This document shows, in pieces, positions 25,748 to 34,829 of a DNA stretch of 64,000 nucleotides. The first letter of the stretch is position 1; the number at the start of each line of letters is the position of its first letter. Made by a program: the position numbers and the translations under genes. A model generated the notes under the pieces. That model did not search any database and was not told the origin of the DNA. It saw only the letters and a list, made by a program, of their open reading frames with translations. The stretch is from JBMNIZ01 sp050951405. Lineage in GTDB: Bacteria; Bacillota; DULZ01. Location of the stretch: NCBI GenBank assembly GCA_050951405.1, contig JBMNIZ010000012.1:186001-250000 (forward strand). Direction: 5' to 3'.

Positions 25748-26965
25748 GGGGAATTGCAAGTTTAATTGCCACCCATATTTTGGCATCCTCTGATTGATTA
25801 TACTGCCATCTTTGCCATCTCATTGGCAGATTTATATCCATGAATTTTTCTTGGGTAATTATTCATCCAGTTCTCAATTCGCCTAATATCTTTCTGTTTA
25901 AGCTTGCTGATATCTGTGCCCTTTGGAATAAACCGACGTATTAGCTTATTAGCATTTTCATTGGACCCACGTTCCCATGCGCTGAATGGGTGAGCATAAT
26001 AGATTTTAGTCCGATGAGTGCCCGGCTTTCTGATTGAACTCTCTAATTCTACACTATTAAGAAACTCGCTTCCGTTATCTACCGTAATGGTTTTGAACAC
26101 TTCTGAAAAGCGTGCTCCGTACTCTCTTTCAAGCCTATCCAGCGTTTTCTTCACTGATTTCTGTGTCTTTTCCGGCATCTTTCGGATAATCTCTTTTCTA
26201 AACTTGCGTTCTGTTAGAACTAAGAGTGCGGCTTTGCCTTTCCCTTTGCCGCTTACAACACAATCCATCTCCCAATGGCCGGCTTCTTCACGAGTATTAG
26301 CTGCCGCAGGTCTTTCTTCAATGCTTCTGCCTTTTAGATTGTTGTGGGCAACTCGTACCCTCTTATGGCGATTTTTTTTAGGTACTCGTTTTACTGGAAG
26401 GTTTTTATTTGTTATATTTGCAAATACTTCTTTGTCGATATAGTTATAGAGCGTTTTTGTGCATATACTAGTCTTAAATTTTAAGCCTTTTGCCCGGATT
26501 TCGCCAATGACTGCGTCAGGGGTATATCCCTCTTTGATAATCTTTTTTTCAATGTAATCGGCTAGTCCATGGTCATGACCGATCTTTAAGCATGCTCCCT
26601 TATTAGCAGCTCTCTCCCGGTATATTCGCTCTGCTGTATCTGCACAGTATCTATCAACATAAACCAGGTCGCTTCTCAGCATCCTGACAGTTCCACGGGC
26701 AATCTCACGTTCGATGGTTCGCTTATGCTTGCCTAACAGCTTTGCTATCTCGCTGGGTGACTTCTTCTCCTTTAGAAGAATTTCAATCTGATAGCGTTCT
26801 TTTACAGTGATGTGTTTAAAGCGGCGGGAAGTCGTGGTACAATTGAGTTGACTCATGTGCTTTGCCTCCTTTATGTTTTTAAGCTTAGTTACCTTAAACA
26901 TATCAGAGGTTTAGCCTTGAGTCTCTATTTTTTATTAAATGCGGCAATTAATTTTACAACTTACC
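25748..26965 (-). mobile_element. IS30-family element, copy 4 (intact, 1218 bp)
   Basis: GGGGAATTGC end at left, GGTAAGTTG end (reversed) at right, with imperfect inverted repeats sharing ATTAATTGCC/TTTAATTGCC. Fifteen-base flanks starting CGCTGAATTATAAA agree except for the last base. It lies inside the left copy of the IS1634-like element 1 target duplication and so arrived later. Confidence 0.9.
25798..26901 (-). CDS. IS30-family transposase (copy 4)
   Basis: Intact 367-residue transposase. The N-terminal helix-turn-helix is RYQIEILLKEKKSPSEIAKL followed by a second DNA-binding part with RTIEREIARGTV. The catalytic triad is in GHWEMDCVVSG, ITVDNGSEFLN and WERGSNENANKL. Translation may begin at the ATG of the MSQLNCTT segment (26856), which has AAAGGAGG in front, giving 352 residues; the longer frame starts at 26901. 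It differs from copy 5 by only a few bases. Confidence 0.95.
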   Translation of the reverse strand: MFKVTKLKNIKEAKHMSQLNCTTTSRRFKHITVKERYQIEILLKEKKSPSEIAKLLGKHKRTIEREIARGTVRMLRSDLVYVDRYCADTAERIYRERAANKGACLKIGHDHGLADYIEKKIIKEGYTPDAVIGEIRAKGLKFKTSICTKTLYNYIDKEVFANITNKNLPVKRVPKKNRHKRVRVAHNNLKGRSIEERPAAANTREEAGHWEMDCVVSGKGKGKAALLVLTERKFRKEIIRKMPEKTQKSVKKTLDRLEREYGARFSEVFKTITVDNGSEFLNSVELESSIRKPGTHRTKIYYAHPFSAWERGSNENANKLIRRFIPKGTDISKLKQKDIRRIENWMNNYPRKIHGYKSANEMAKMAV

Positions 26966-27080
26966 CGCTGAATTATAAAGATTGATCTTTGCTGCCTGCC
27001 AAATGTCTTTTTAGGATCCGGCTCAGCTGTCTTTGATGGGCAGAAGTGACAGCAGGCAAGCGAATGAGCTTGATGTTTCT
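26966..27080. repeat. Left copy of the IS1634-like element 1 target duplication (host fragment)
   Basis: Together with 25693-25747 this is a host segment, interrupted by IS30 copy 4, that recurs at the right of the element (31597-31648 plus 33243-33368). It contains the last 28 codons of the hypothetical gene that is complete at 33261-34175. The segment is non-coding debris here. Confidence 0.85.
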
Positions 27081-28323
27081 CGTTTCTTTTACACCTGATT
27101 TAGAAATGCGAATTCTAAACCCCTTGCGGCATAAGGCCTTAAGGGGGAATTTTTTTATGAATTTTTGTCATTTTTCCGTGGCATTATTTGGCATAATGTG
27201 GTATAATTAAATAAATATCGATACTCAGAGACGGAGGTTCTTAATGTGTACCTAAAAAAATCTTATCGAAAAGACACGGGGAGGACTTATCTTTCTATCG
27301 CTCAGAAATACAGGGATCCAGAGACAGGTATTTCCACTGACCGTACTGTTAAATCCCTTGGTTACCTTGACGAACTGGAGAAAATATACGATGACCCTAT
27401 CGCCCACTTCAAAGAGCTTGCCCGGAAAATGACTGAAGAGGAAAATGCCCAAAAGAAGTTGACTTTGTCCATCAATATGGAGGAAAAACTTGCTCCTAAT
27501 ACTGATAACAGAAAGAATTTTGGCTATGCGGCAATTTTAAAGATTTATCATGAATTGGGTTTGGATGTGTTTTTCAAGAATAAGTCCAGGCATGAGAATT
27601 TTAAGTTCAATACGAATTCCATCATGATGCTTTTGGTTATCTCCAGGCTCCTTTCTCCCGGCTCCAAGAAAAAGGCTTTTGAGGAAAAAGGGCGGTATTT
27701 TGAGCGTTTTCATTTTTCTTTGGCGGATGTTTACCGGTCCCTCTCTCATTTTTCGAAGATTGCCAAGGAGTTTCAAAGGTATTTGAATGCTCAGATCAGT
27801 GAGAAGTATGGGCGTAATACTAAGACCATCTATTATGATGTGACCAATTTCTATTTTGAGATTGATGAGGGGGATGAGTTCCGTAAGTTCGGGTTGTCAA
27901 AGGAAAACCGTCGGAATCCTATTGTGCAGATGGGATTGGCTATGGATGCTGATGGGATACCTCTTCATTATGATTTGTTTCCTGGTAATACGGTTGATAA
28001 GGAGACCTTTCGGCCGGTTATCGGGGAAGTAAGAAGAAATTATGATACGGGCAGGATTATTGTTGTTGCTGATATGGGGATTATTACGGGGGATAATATT
28101 TTTTATCTTCAGGGTAAGGAGAAGGGAAGGAATTTTAACGGTTATGTGTTCAGTTTTTCGGTCAGGTGTGTGTGCTAACATAAAAGTGATCCAAAAAGCC
28201 AGTCAATGATTACGAAAAAGTGATCCACCTGCGCAATCGATCCGGCATCTGTGATAACGAATATTTGATCCACTTTGAGTAAATTCCTGTACAATCGATG
28301 ATAAGACATCAATTGGCAGGAGG

Positions 28324-29799
28324 ATGAAAGGCGTGATCATTGACGTGGATCTTTATGGCAAAATTAGATACATGTATGTTCAACAACAAATGTCTCAAAG
28401 AGCAATTGCTAAAGAACTTGGCATTTCCCGCAACACAGTAAAAAAATATTGCGGGGGTGAACATGTACCCTGGGAACGACAGCCCTACCATCGGGAATCA
28501 CCGATTGTTACAAAGGAAGTTCGTGAATTCATCCTCCAATGCTTTGCCGAAGATAAGGCCGAAAATATTCCAAAACAAAGCCATACTGCCAGACGGATCT
28601 ATAAACGCTTAGTAGATGAAAAAGGCTTTACCGGAGCTGAATCCACCATTAGACGGGTAGTCCGGGAGATGAAACAGCCCGTTAAAGAAGCCTTTATGCC
28701 CCTGGAATTTGACCCAGGCGAAGCAGCCCAAGTTGATTGGGGCGAGGCCACTATCTATCTCAACGGCGAAAAAACCAAGATCCAACTCTTCTGCTATCGG
28801 TTATGCTATAGCGCCGACATATTCGTTAAAGCTTTCTTTCGACAGAATCAAGAATCTTTTCTTGAAGGGCACGTAGCTGCTTTTACCCACGGCAATGGTA
28901 TTCCCAAGAAAATTATCTTTGATAATGCTCGGGTAGCCGTCAAAGAAGGTTTTGGCCTATATGCCAAGCCTCAGGCTGCCTACCAGGCCCTAAGTGCCCA
29001 TTACGCCTTTGAAATGCACTTTACCAATATCAATAGCGGGAACGAAAAAGGCTTAGTGGAAAATCTGGTCGGCTGGGTTAGACGCAATGTGCTTGTGCCG
29101 GTTCCCCGGGTAAACAGTATAGATGAACTGAATGAAACTCTAATCTCCGCCTGCCTACAATACCGAAAACATCAAATCCAAGGCCGGGGCCAGACCGTAG
29201 GAGAGCAATTTGCGACAGAGAAATACAGCTTAACTCCACTACCTAAATTCGTATTTGATACCGGCAAAAGCACAACTGTTCGGGTAGCCGATAACGGGCT
29301 AATTCGCTTTGAAGGAAATCAGTACTCTGTTCCTGTTTCATTAGTTGGCAAAACGGTTAGCATCAAGGCCTACGGTAATCACCTGGCCTGTTACCATCAG
29401 GGAGACGAGATAGCCAAACATCAACGTTTTTACAGCCGTGGGGAAACAGTATTTGAATTAGCTCACTACATACCACTACTGGAACAAAAACCTCGTTCTG
29501 TGTTTCATGCCAAACCGGTTCGTCAAACAGCAACCAATGAACTTTTAGAGTGGGGCAAAATGTTTCCCGGTGGTGCCAAAGACACAGTCAAATTACTAAA
29601 ATTCAGCGTGGAATATGGCCTCGAAAGAATTCTTGCTATTAAAGATGCATTACCGGCCGGCATCACTCCCACTATTGGCTTGGTACAAAATGAGTTGGAA
29701 CCACATATTCCTGTGAAACTGGATACCGCTAAAGATATCCCTGTTAGTACCATTGACCTGTCCGGCTATGATCGTAAGTATCTGGCGGTGGCACCATGA
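28324..29799 (+). CDS. istA: IS21-family transposase IstA (element 3)
   Basis: A 491-residue IstA. The helix-turn-helix is MSQRAIAKELGISRNTVKKY. The DDE core is in EAAQVDWGEATIY, IIFDNARVAVKE and EKGLVENLVGWVR, and the C-terminal domain includes FEGNQYSVPVSLVGK. It is clearly different from the IstA of elements 1 and 2, so three unrelated IS21 lineages are present. ATG behind GGAGGATGAAAGGCGTG; GTG may be used instead a few codons in. Intact, and coupled to istB through an ATGA overlap. Confidence 0.94.
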   Translation: MKGVIIDVDLYGKIRYMYVQQQMSQRAIAKELGISRNTVKKYCGGEHVPWERQPYHRESPIVTKEVREFILQCFAEDKAENIPKQSHTARRIYKRLVDEKGFTGAESTIRRVVREMKQPVKEAFMPLEFDPGEAAQVDWGEATIYLNGEKTKIQLFCYRLCYSADIFVKAFFRQNQESFLEGHVAAFTHGNGIPKKIIFDNARVAVKEGFGLYAKPQAAYQALSAHYAFEMHFTNINSGNEKGLVENLVGWVRRNVLVPVPRVNSIDELNETLISACLQYRKHQIQGRGQTVGEQFATEKYSLTPLPKFVFDTGKSTTVRVADNGLIRFEGNQYSVPVSLVGKTVSIKAYGNHLACYHQGDEIAKHQRFYSRGETVFELAHYIPLLEQKPRSVFHAKPVRQTATNELLEWGKMFPGGAKDTVKLLKFSVEYGLERILAIKDALPAGITPTIGLVQNELEPHIPVKLDTAKDIPVSTIDLSGYDRKYLAVAP

Positions 29800-30521
29800 A
29801 CCCTAAAAATGAACTAATTGCACTTTATGCCAAACAGCTTAAAATCCCTAGCTTTACACAGTATCAAGAAGTATTACGCCAGCAGAAGCAGCTAAGCTAT
29901 GAGGATTTCCTTCTTTCAGTGATGAAGCAGGAACTGGCTTCCCGTAACCTTAATCAACAAAAAAGACGTATTAAACAGGCTGGATTTCCCAATGAAAAAA
30001 GCCTGGAAGAATTCGACTTTAAAAGGCTTAAGCACGTTGAAGAGGCCTACATACATCAATTAGCAAGCTGCGATTTTATCCGTAACCGGCAAAATGTATT
30101 AATGATTGGCAACCCCGGCAGTGGGAAGACCCACTTGAGCATTGCCTTGGGATTACGTGCCTGCCAAGCAGGATTTAGGGTTAAGTTTACCACTGCCGCA
30201 ACTCTGGCAACCACCCTTGTGGAGGCAAAAGAAACAAGAGAACTCCTAAAACTGGAACGCCAGCTTCAAAAAGCAGATCTACTGATTATTGATGAACTGT
30301 CCTATCTGAGCTTTAACCGCCATCAGTCTGAACTGCTTTTCAAGGTCATCTCCGACCGGGCGGAAAAAAGCAGTGTGATCATCAGTACTAATCTGGAGTT
30401 TTCTCGGTGGACAGAGCTATTCGAAAATCCTACCTTGGTTGCAGCATTAGTGGATCGGCTCACCTTTCGATCCCATATTCTAAACATGAATAATCCGTCC
30501 TACCGGATGGAACATGGTTAA
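29796..30521 (+). CDS. istB: IstB-like ATP-binding helper protein (element 3)
   Basis: A 241-residue AAA+ protein, Walker A GNPGSGKTHLSIALG, Walker B LLIIDELSYLSFN, sensor IISTNLEFSRW and final HILNMNNPSYRM. The start ATG overlaps the istA stop (ATGA). It would assist IstA of the same element. Confidence 0.94.
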   Translation: MNPKNELIALYAKQLKIPSFTQYQEVLRQQKQLSYEDFLLSVMKQELASRNLNQQKRRIKQAGFPNEKSLEEFDFKRLKHVEEAYIHQLASCDFIRNRQNVLMIGNPGSGKTHLSIALGLRACQAGFRVKFTTAATLATTLVEAKETRELLKLERQLQKADLLIIDELSYLSFNRHQSELLFKVISDRAEKSSVIISTNLEFSRWTELFENPTLVAALVDRLTFRSHILNMNNPSYRMEHG

Positions 30522-31648
30522 GTTAATTTATTAATTCATCACTTTTATTGCTTAAAAGAAGCTAATATGAAATTGATTAACCGGTAACCAAGTGGATCAC
30601 TTTTTGGTTATCACGGTGGATCAAAAATTCGTGGTCAGGTGGATCAAATATTCGTTGACATTCGGAGTCAGGGGCGGCACTCAAGAGTTTAAGGAGTATG
30701 TCCTTTCTGATGAGGGTTACGTAGATCAAAATGGCAAGCCTGCCGATGAAAATGCTGATTTCAAGATGAAAAGCAGGGTCATTGCCAAGGAAATCAATGT
30801 AACGTTGCCTAGTGGAAAAAAGACACGGAAAACGGTGTATGAAAAGCAGGTGGTTTTCTGGGAAGAAAATATGCTTTAAAGGCTCAGGCTGAACGGGAAG
30901 AGCTTTTAAAAAAGGCTTTTGATTTGGCGGCTAATCCTCAGAGCTACAATAAGGCTACTTCTTATGGGGCGGCCAGGTATGTGAAGAATCTTAAGTTTGA
31001 TGAGAAGACGGGAGAGGTTCTTGCGGTTAAGGAGCGTCCGGTTGTGGACTGGGAAAGGGTTAGGGAAGAGGCCAAGTATGATGGCTACTATGCGATTGTC
31101 ACCAGTGAATTGGATATGTCTGATGTTGAAATAATTGATACTTACCGGGGTTTGTGGAAGATTGAGGAGACTTTCCGGATTACTAAGGGGGTTTTGGAGA
31201 CCCGCCCGGTGTATGTATCTCTTCAGGATCATATTAATGCTCATTTTTTGATTTGCTTCATCGCGCTTACGATTATGAGGATTATGCAAAGAAAAACGGG
31301 TAATGTTTATTCTGCGGAGCAGATTATTGAGTGTCTTCATAGGATTTCTTGCTCAAAGGAGCATGAAAATGTTTATTTGTTCGATTACAGAACTGAGGTT
31401 TCCGATGCTATTGGGAAGGCCTTGGGGATTGATTTTACCAACAAGAGGCTTCGTCTTGGGGACATTAAAAAAATTTTGGGTCAGGTCAAAAAATGAGCTT
31501 TTCCCCTACATCTTTGTGATAAATTCGAAAAGCCGCTAGCTCTTGTGTGGCAAGAGTTTGCGGCTCTTTTTTTGGTGGTTTGCTGTAAAAGTCGGGATAA
31601 TAGCAGGTCAGTGAATGCCGGCGGTCAACTATATTTTTCCGTCCTGAT

Positions 31649-33242
31649 TGTTGTTATCTTGTGATAATGTCATCTTGTTAATTATCTTGATAAAATGTAC
31701 TATGGATAACGAGGTGTATTATCTTATGTCCCAAAAACAACTTAATAGGTTTTTAGTAATTACCAAACTCATCGAAGGGCATATCACAGTCAAAGAAGCA
31801 TCTGAGAGCCTTGGACTTTGCGAAAGACAAATACTCCGCCTCAAGAAAGGAGTGCAAGAACAGGGGGCGTCTTTCCTAGTCCATAAAAACAAAGGCAAAA
31901 AACCTTATCATGCCATCCCGGATCAAACTGCCCAGACAATTATTAACCTTAAAAAGTCAGATACCTACAGAAACGCTAATTTCTTGCACTTTCAGGAAAT
32001 GCTGGCAGAGCATGAACAAATTAATATCAGCTATTCAGCGCTTTACAAGCTGCTAAAGAAGTCGGGCTTTGAAAGCCCGAAAAAACGTAGGAGGTTTAAG
32101 CCCCATCGCACTAGAAAGCGTAAACCCCAGGAAGGGCTTTTAATCCAGATGGATGCTACGCCCTATGAATGGTTTGGTACCAGCGAAAAGTTTAGCCTGC
32201 ATGGTGGTATTGATGATGCTACAGGCAAAGTGGTAGCCTTATACCTGGCTAAGAATGAATGCCTCCAGGGGTACTTTGAAGTTATGCGCTTTATGTTTGA
32301 AAATTTCGGCATCCCGGTTAGTATCTATTCCGACAGCCATACCATTTTCAAATCACCTTTAAAGGATAAACTGTCTATTGAAGAACAGTTGGCAGGTAAA
32401 AGAACAAAACCAACCCAGTTTGGCCGTGCTATGGAAGAGATGGGTGTAACCATTATTACCGCACGTTCACCTCAAGCAAAGGGCCGTGTGGAACGTCTGT
32501 GGGAAACGCTGCAAAGTAGACTGCCGGTCGAGTTTAAGCGTAACAACATCAACACTTTGGATGAGGCTAATGCCTTTTTAGCAAAGTACATATACAAGTT
32601 TAATAAGCGGTTTGCGGTAGAGCCTGAAAATACCGAATGTGCTTTCAGACCCGTACCTTCAAACCTGTGCATAGACCACATCCTTTGCATCGTTAAGCAG
32701 CGTACATTTGACAATGGTGGAGTATTTTCCTTTTACAGTAAACATTTTAAGATTATTCAGTCCAAGGAACTTCCTCCACTACCCAAAAGTGCCCGCATAG
32801 ATGTACTTACTAGCCCTCATTTCGGTATTAAAGTGGCCTATAAGGGTGCTATATACGATACAATGCCGTTCGTTAAGTCAAAGAAGATACAGGACAAGGC
32901 TCCTGCAAAAGAGAGAAAGAAATGGTCACCACCGGACAGCCATTACTACAAGTACGGTCATAGACTTGTGAAAAAACTGGCCTTTACCGAAAGTGATCAA
33001 GAAATACTCGCGATGCTCGAAGAAATATTTCTCTCAAAAATGGCTTAAAACACGTTGTTTTAACCTGGCTAACTATTACTCTGCTGGCTGCCTGGCAACG
33101 TCAAGGGCGAGCTTTAGCGAGTTCATCTTGACCCTTGACGTTGCCAGACAGCCAGCTATCATCCCAATAGCCAGGTTAAAGATGACATTTTCTAACGATA
33201 ATTAACTATCTTTTGGGGTGACATTTTCATAAGTTATTGACA
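31649..33242 (+). mobile_element. ISNCY/IS1202-like element, copy N2 (1594 bp, intact)
   Basis: Ends TGTTGTTATCTTGTGATAATGTCA and (reverse) TGTCAATAACTTATGAAAATGTCA form inverted repeats of about 26 bases. A target repeat of about 20 bases around TATATTTTTCCG can be seen with small differences. Behind the transposase is the conserved long palindrome at 33059-33177. Confidence 0.88.
31726..33048 (+). CDS. ISNCY/IS1202-like transposase (copy N2)
   Basis: An integrase-type DDE transposase, 440 residues from the ATG at 31726 (GAGGTG nine bases upstream); an ATG at 31702 would add eight. The N-terminal helix-turn-helix is VKEASESLGLCERQILRLKKG. The catalytic acids lie in LLIQMDATPYEWFG, SIYSDSHTIFKSP and PQAKGRVERLWETLQS. 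The C-terminus HRLVKKLAFTESDQEILAML is specific to this element. It is the only undamaged copy of this transposase in the window and may mobilise the others. Confidence 0.92.
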   Translation: MSQKQLNRFLVITKLIEGHITVKEASESLGLCERQILRLKKGVQEQGASFLVHKNKGKKPYHAIPDQTAQTIINLKKSDTYRNANFLHFQEMLAEHEQINISYSALYKLLKKSGFESPKKRRRFKPHRTRKRKPQEGLLIQMDATPYEWFGTSEKFSLHGGIDDATGKVVALYLAKNECLQGYFEVMRFMFENFGIPVSIYSDSHTIFKSPLKDKLSIEEQLAGKRTKPTQFGRAMEEMGVTIITARSPQAKGRVERLWETLQSRLPVEFKRNNINTLDEANAFLAKYIYKFNKRFAVEPENTECAFRPVPSNLCIDHILCIVKQRTFDNGGVFSFYSKHFKIIQSKELPPLPKSARIDVLTSPHFGIKVAYKGAIYDTMPFVKSKKIQDKAPAKERKKWSPPDSHYYKYGHRLVKKLAFTESDQEILAMLEEIFLSKMA

Positions 33243-33260
33243 ATATATTTTTCCGCTGAA

Positions 33261-34175
33261 TTATAAAGATTGATCTTTGCTGCCTGCCAAATGTCTTTTT
33301 AGGATCCGGCTCAGCTGTCTTTGATGGGCAGAAGTGACAGCAGGCAAGCGAATGAGCTTGATGTTTCTTTCCCGGCAGTGATAATCTTTCCAGATTTCCG
33401 ATGGAGCATCCCCTGGAGAGGTATCAACCGCCAAAGATAACTCCGGAATGAAATAAGACAACTTGTGGTCTTTTAGGATATAATCCCTGACAATTTCTTT
33501 TCCGGGGAAAAGCCTTCTCAGGGCCATTTCCAAATAATCCGGTTTAGCCATCTCCTCTTGCTGTAAAGCATTTTCCTCTTCCACCAGATGTTCTTGATTA
33601 TCCATTTCTTCCTGGGTAATTAAGTTTGGCGAAGACACAGCCAAATCTTGATCGATTTGTTTATATTCCTGTTCAAGGTTGGTGATGCCTGGAGCCGCCG
33701 TATCCCCTGTGCTTAAAACACTGTCCTCGGCAATGTGGGCTTCAACTTCTTTTTTACCGGAGCTTTCAGGAAAAGTATCTGGAAGATGGTTGATCTCCTC
33801 TTTCGTCTCTTCTTTTTCTGTTGGCTCCTGCCAATCGGTGTACTCCAAAAGGGCCTTTTCTTGGAAAAGGCGCAGCCCGTAATCGATAATTTGATCCAGA
33901 TTGGCATTAAATCCCTCAAAGCTTTCCAGAACACTCTCGTCTGGCAGTTTCTGCCGGGTCAGTTGGCGAAGGAGTTCCGGCAAATGCTCCTCATGGCCTC
34001 CCAAGTATTGAATCAACAAATGAGCTATTTTGCTCACAGTGGCGCCGGCTTCTTCCATTTGGGCTTCTCGGGCTGATCCTTCCAGAATGCTGTAGGTAAT
34101 AGTGGCTTCTATCAGCAAATCGGTCAATTGAAGAATTTGCTGTTCCAGTTCATGATTTTCTTTCTTTAAGGACAA
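33261..34175 (-). CDS. Hypothetical protein, acidic middle with possible nuclease-like C-terminal domain
   Basis: About 304 residues. The first 110 are helical (QQILQLTDLLIEATITYSIL), the middle 110-210 is a low-complexity acidic linker rich in Glu and Gln, and the last 85 form a compact domain: LFPGKEIVRDYILKD, YFIPELSLAVDTSPG, IWKDYHCRERNIKLIRLPAV. That order of strand, acidic strand and 'R-x-IKLIRLP' strand resembles DUF559/DUF2726-type endonuclease-like folds, but the catalytic residues are not convincing. A TTG at 34175 after GAGGTGATC is the preferred start; GTG at 34184 is possible. It was originally directly upstream of the T-box aminotransferase gene, as the duplicated 3' end beside that promoter shows. 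Confidence 0.6.
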   Translation of the reverse strand: MSLKKENHELEQQILQLTDLLIEATITYSILEGSAREAQMEEAGATVSKIAHLLIQYLGGHEEHLPELLRQLTRQKLPDESVLESFEGFNANLDQIIDYGLRLFQEKALLEYTDWQEPTEKEETKEEINHLPDTFPESSGKKEVEAHIAEDSVLSTGDTAAPGITNLEQEYKQIDQDLAVSSPNLITQEEMDNQEHLVEEENALQQEEMAKPDYLEMALRRLFPGKEIVRDYILKDHKLSYFIPELSLAVDTSPGDAPSEIWKDYHCRERNIKLIRLPAVTSAHQRQLSRILKRHLAGSKDQSL

Positions 34176-34290
34176 TTTGATCACCTCATCAATAATATCC
34201 TTCTTTTATGGAGGTTATTCTTGTCCGGGAAAGATTATGACAAGAAAAGGAATATTTTTCTCAAAAAAGCCTGCCGCCTGCCATGGCAGG

Positions 34291-34319
34291 TTGACGGGAT
34301 GAATGTTTTTCGCTATAAT
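34291..34319 (+). promoter_or_regulatory. Promoter of the tRNA cluster
   Basis: TTGACG (34291-34296), 17 bases, TATAAT (34314-34319), 12 bases before tRNA-Pro. Confidence 0.85.
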
Positions 34320-34331
34320 ACTATTGCGTCG

Positions 34332-34408
34332 CGGGGCGTAGCGCAGTTTGGTAGCGCACTTGGTTTGGGACCAAGGGGCCGGGGGTTCAAATCCCTCCGC
34401 CCCGACCA
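34332..34408 (+). tRNA. tRNA-Pro (anticodon TGG)
   Basis: Acceptor CGGGGCG / CGCCCCG, anticodon stem CTTGG-CCAAG with loop TTTGGGA, T-arm GGGGGTTCAAATCCCTC, encoded CCA. First of five tandem tRNA genes. Confidence 0.95.
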
Positions 34409-34459
34409 ATGCATGTGTTTTATCATAAATAATTAGATACCATGGGTTGCCATATTTGC

Positions 34460-34536
34460 GGAGCTGTAGTGTAGCGGTTTAACATGCCGGCCTGTCACGC
34501 CGGAGATCGCGGGTTCGAATCCCGTCAGCTCCGCCA
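34460..34536 (+). tRNA. tRNA-Asp (anticodon GTC)
   Basis: Acceptor GGAGCTG / CAGCTCC, anticodon stem CCGGC-GCCGG with loop CTGTCAC, encoded CCA. Confidence 0.95.
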
Positions 34537-34540
34537 CCAT

Positions 34541-34616
34541 GCCGACGTAGCTCAATTGGTAGAGCAGCTGACTTGTAATCAGCAGGTTGCGGGTTCGAGT
34601 CCCATCGTCGGCTCCA
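34541..34616 (+). tRNA. tRNA-Thr (anticodon TGT)
   Basis: Acceptor GCCGACG / CGTCGGC, anticodon stem CTGA-TCAG with loop CTTGTAA, encoded CCA. Confidence 0.95.
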
Positions 34617-34625
34617 TTGTTTTTT

Positions 34626-34711
34626 GGAGAGGTTCCCGAGTTGGCCAAAGGGGGCAGACTGTAAATCTGCTGGCACCGCCTTCACTGGTTCGAATCCAGT
34701 CCTCTCCACCA
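34626..34711 (+). tRNA. tRNA-Tyr (anticodon GTA)
   Basis: Class II tRNA of 86 bases with long variable arm, acceptor GGAGAGG / CCTCTCC, loop CTGTAAA, encoded CCA. Confidence 0.95.
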
Positions 34712-34717
34712 TTTTTT

Positions 34718-34793
34718 TGGGGCGTAGCCAAGCGGTAAGGCAGCGGACTTTGGATTCGCCATCTCGTTGGTTCGAATCCAGCCGCCCCAGCCA
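34718..34793 (+). tRNA. tRNA-Gln (anticodon TTG)
   Basis: Acceptor TGGGGCG / CGCCCCA, anticodon loop CTTTGGA, encoded CCA. Last of the cluster; the terminator follows and is split by the IS1182-like element. Confidence 0.95.
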
Positions 34794-34804
34794 ACAAAAA
34801 AAAT

Positions 34805-34829
34805 AAGTTCCCAGATGGGCTGGGAACTT
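34805..34829 (-). terminator. Left copy of the duplicated tRNA-operon terminator hairpin
   Basis: A perfect 9-bp stem (AAGTTCCCA / TGGGAACTT). On the plus strand no T-run follows any more, because the IS starts immediately. On the minus strand an A8 stretch (T8 in RNA sense) follows, so this copy can terminate the IS transposase transcript. Confidence 0.8.

Larger units (their letters stand above)
28167..30666 (+). mobile_element. IS21-family element 3 (2500 bp) inside IS1634-like element 1
   Basis: GTCAGG is repeated on both sides (28161-28166 and 30667-30672). Several GTGGATCA/TGATCCAC repeats lie inside both ends, as expected for IS21 transposase-binding sites. It carries intact istA and istB overlapping by four bases. 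Confidence 0.88.
27246..31496 (+). pseudogene. IS1634-family transposase (element 1), interrupted and frameshifted
   Basis: A DDE transposase of the IS1634/IS1549 type (about 584 residues when repaired). The GTG start at 27246 and residues to FSFSVR (28165) are followed by the IS21 insertion. The frame resumes at GGTQEFKEYV (30670). A missing G near 30860 (TTCTGGGAAG against TTCTGGGGAAG in copies 2 and 3) causes a second break before AANPQSYNKA to the stop at 31496. TIYYDVTNFYFE and VVADMGIITGDN carry the first two catalytic acids and WKIEETFRITK the Glu. Confidence 0.9.
27081..31596 (+). mobile_element. IS1634-family element 1, interrupted by IS21-type element 3
   Basis: The left end CGTTTCTTTTACACC and right end GCTGTAAAAGTCGGG are imperfect inverted repeats. 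The element without its insert is about 2.0 kb. A double hairpin terminator (CTCTTG/CAAGAG inside GCCGC/GCGGC, then T8) stands after the transposase. Host duplications of about 155 bp flank it, each later hit by another IS (IS30 on the left, ISNCY on the right). The right end adjoins a degenerate TATTAT. Confidence 0.85.
31597..33368. repeat. Right copy of the IS1634-like element 1 target duplication, interrupted by ISNCY copy N2
   Basis: 31597-31648 corresponds to 25693-25747, with several differences (ATAATAGCAGGTCAGTGAATG against ATTATAGCAGGTCAGGAATG); 33243-33368 matches 25722-25746 plus 26966-27080 almost exactly. The duplicate includes the promoter region of the aminotransferase leader and the 3' end of the gene at 33261. 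Confidence 0.8.

Noticed and set aside
25720..33242. Repeats around 25.7 and 33.3 kb considered as a CRISPR or large composite transposon
   Set aside because: There are only two copies of one host segment, explained by the long IS1634 target duplication; no spacer-repeat pattern exists.
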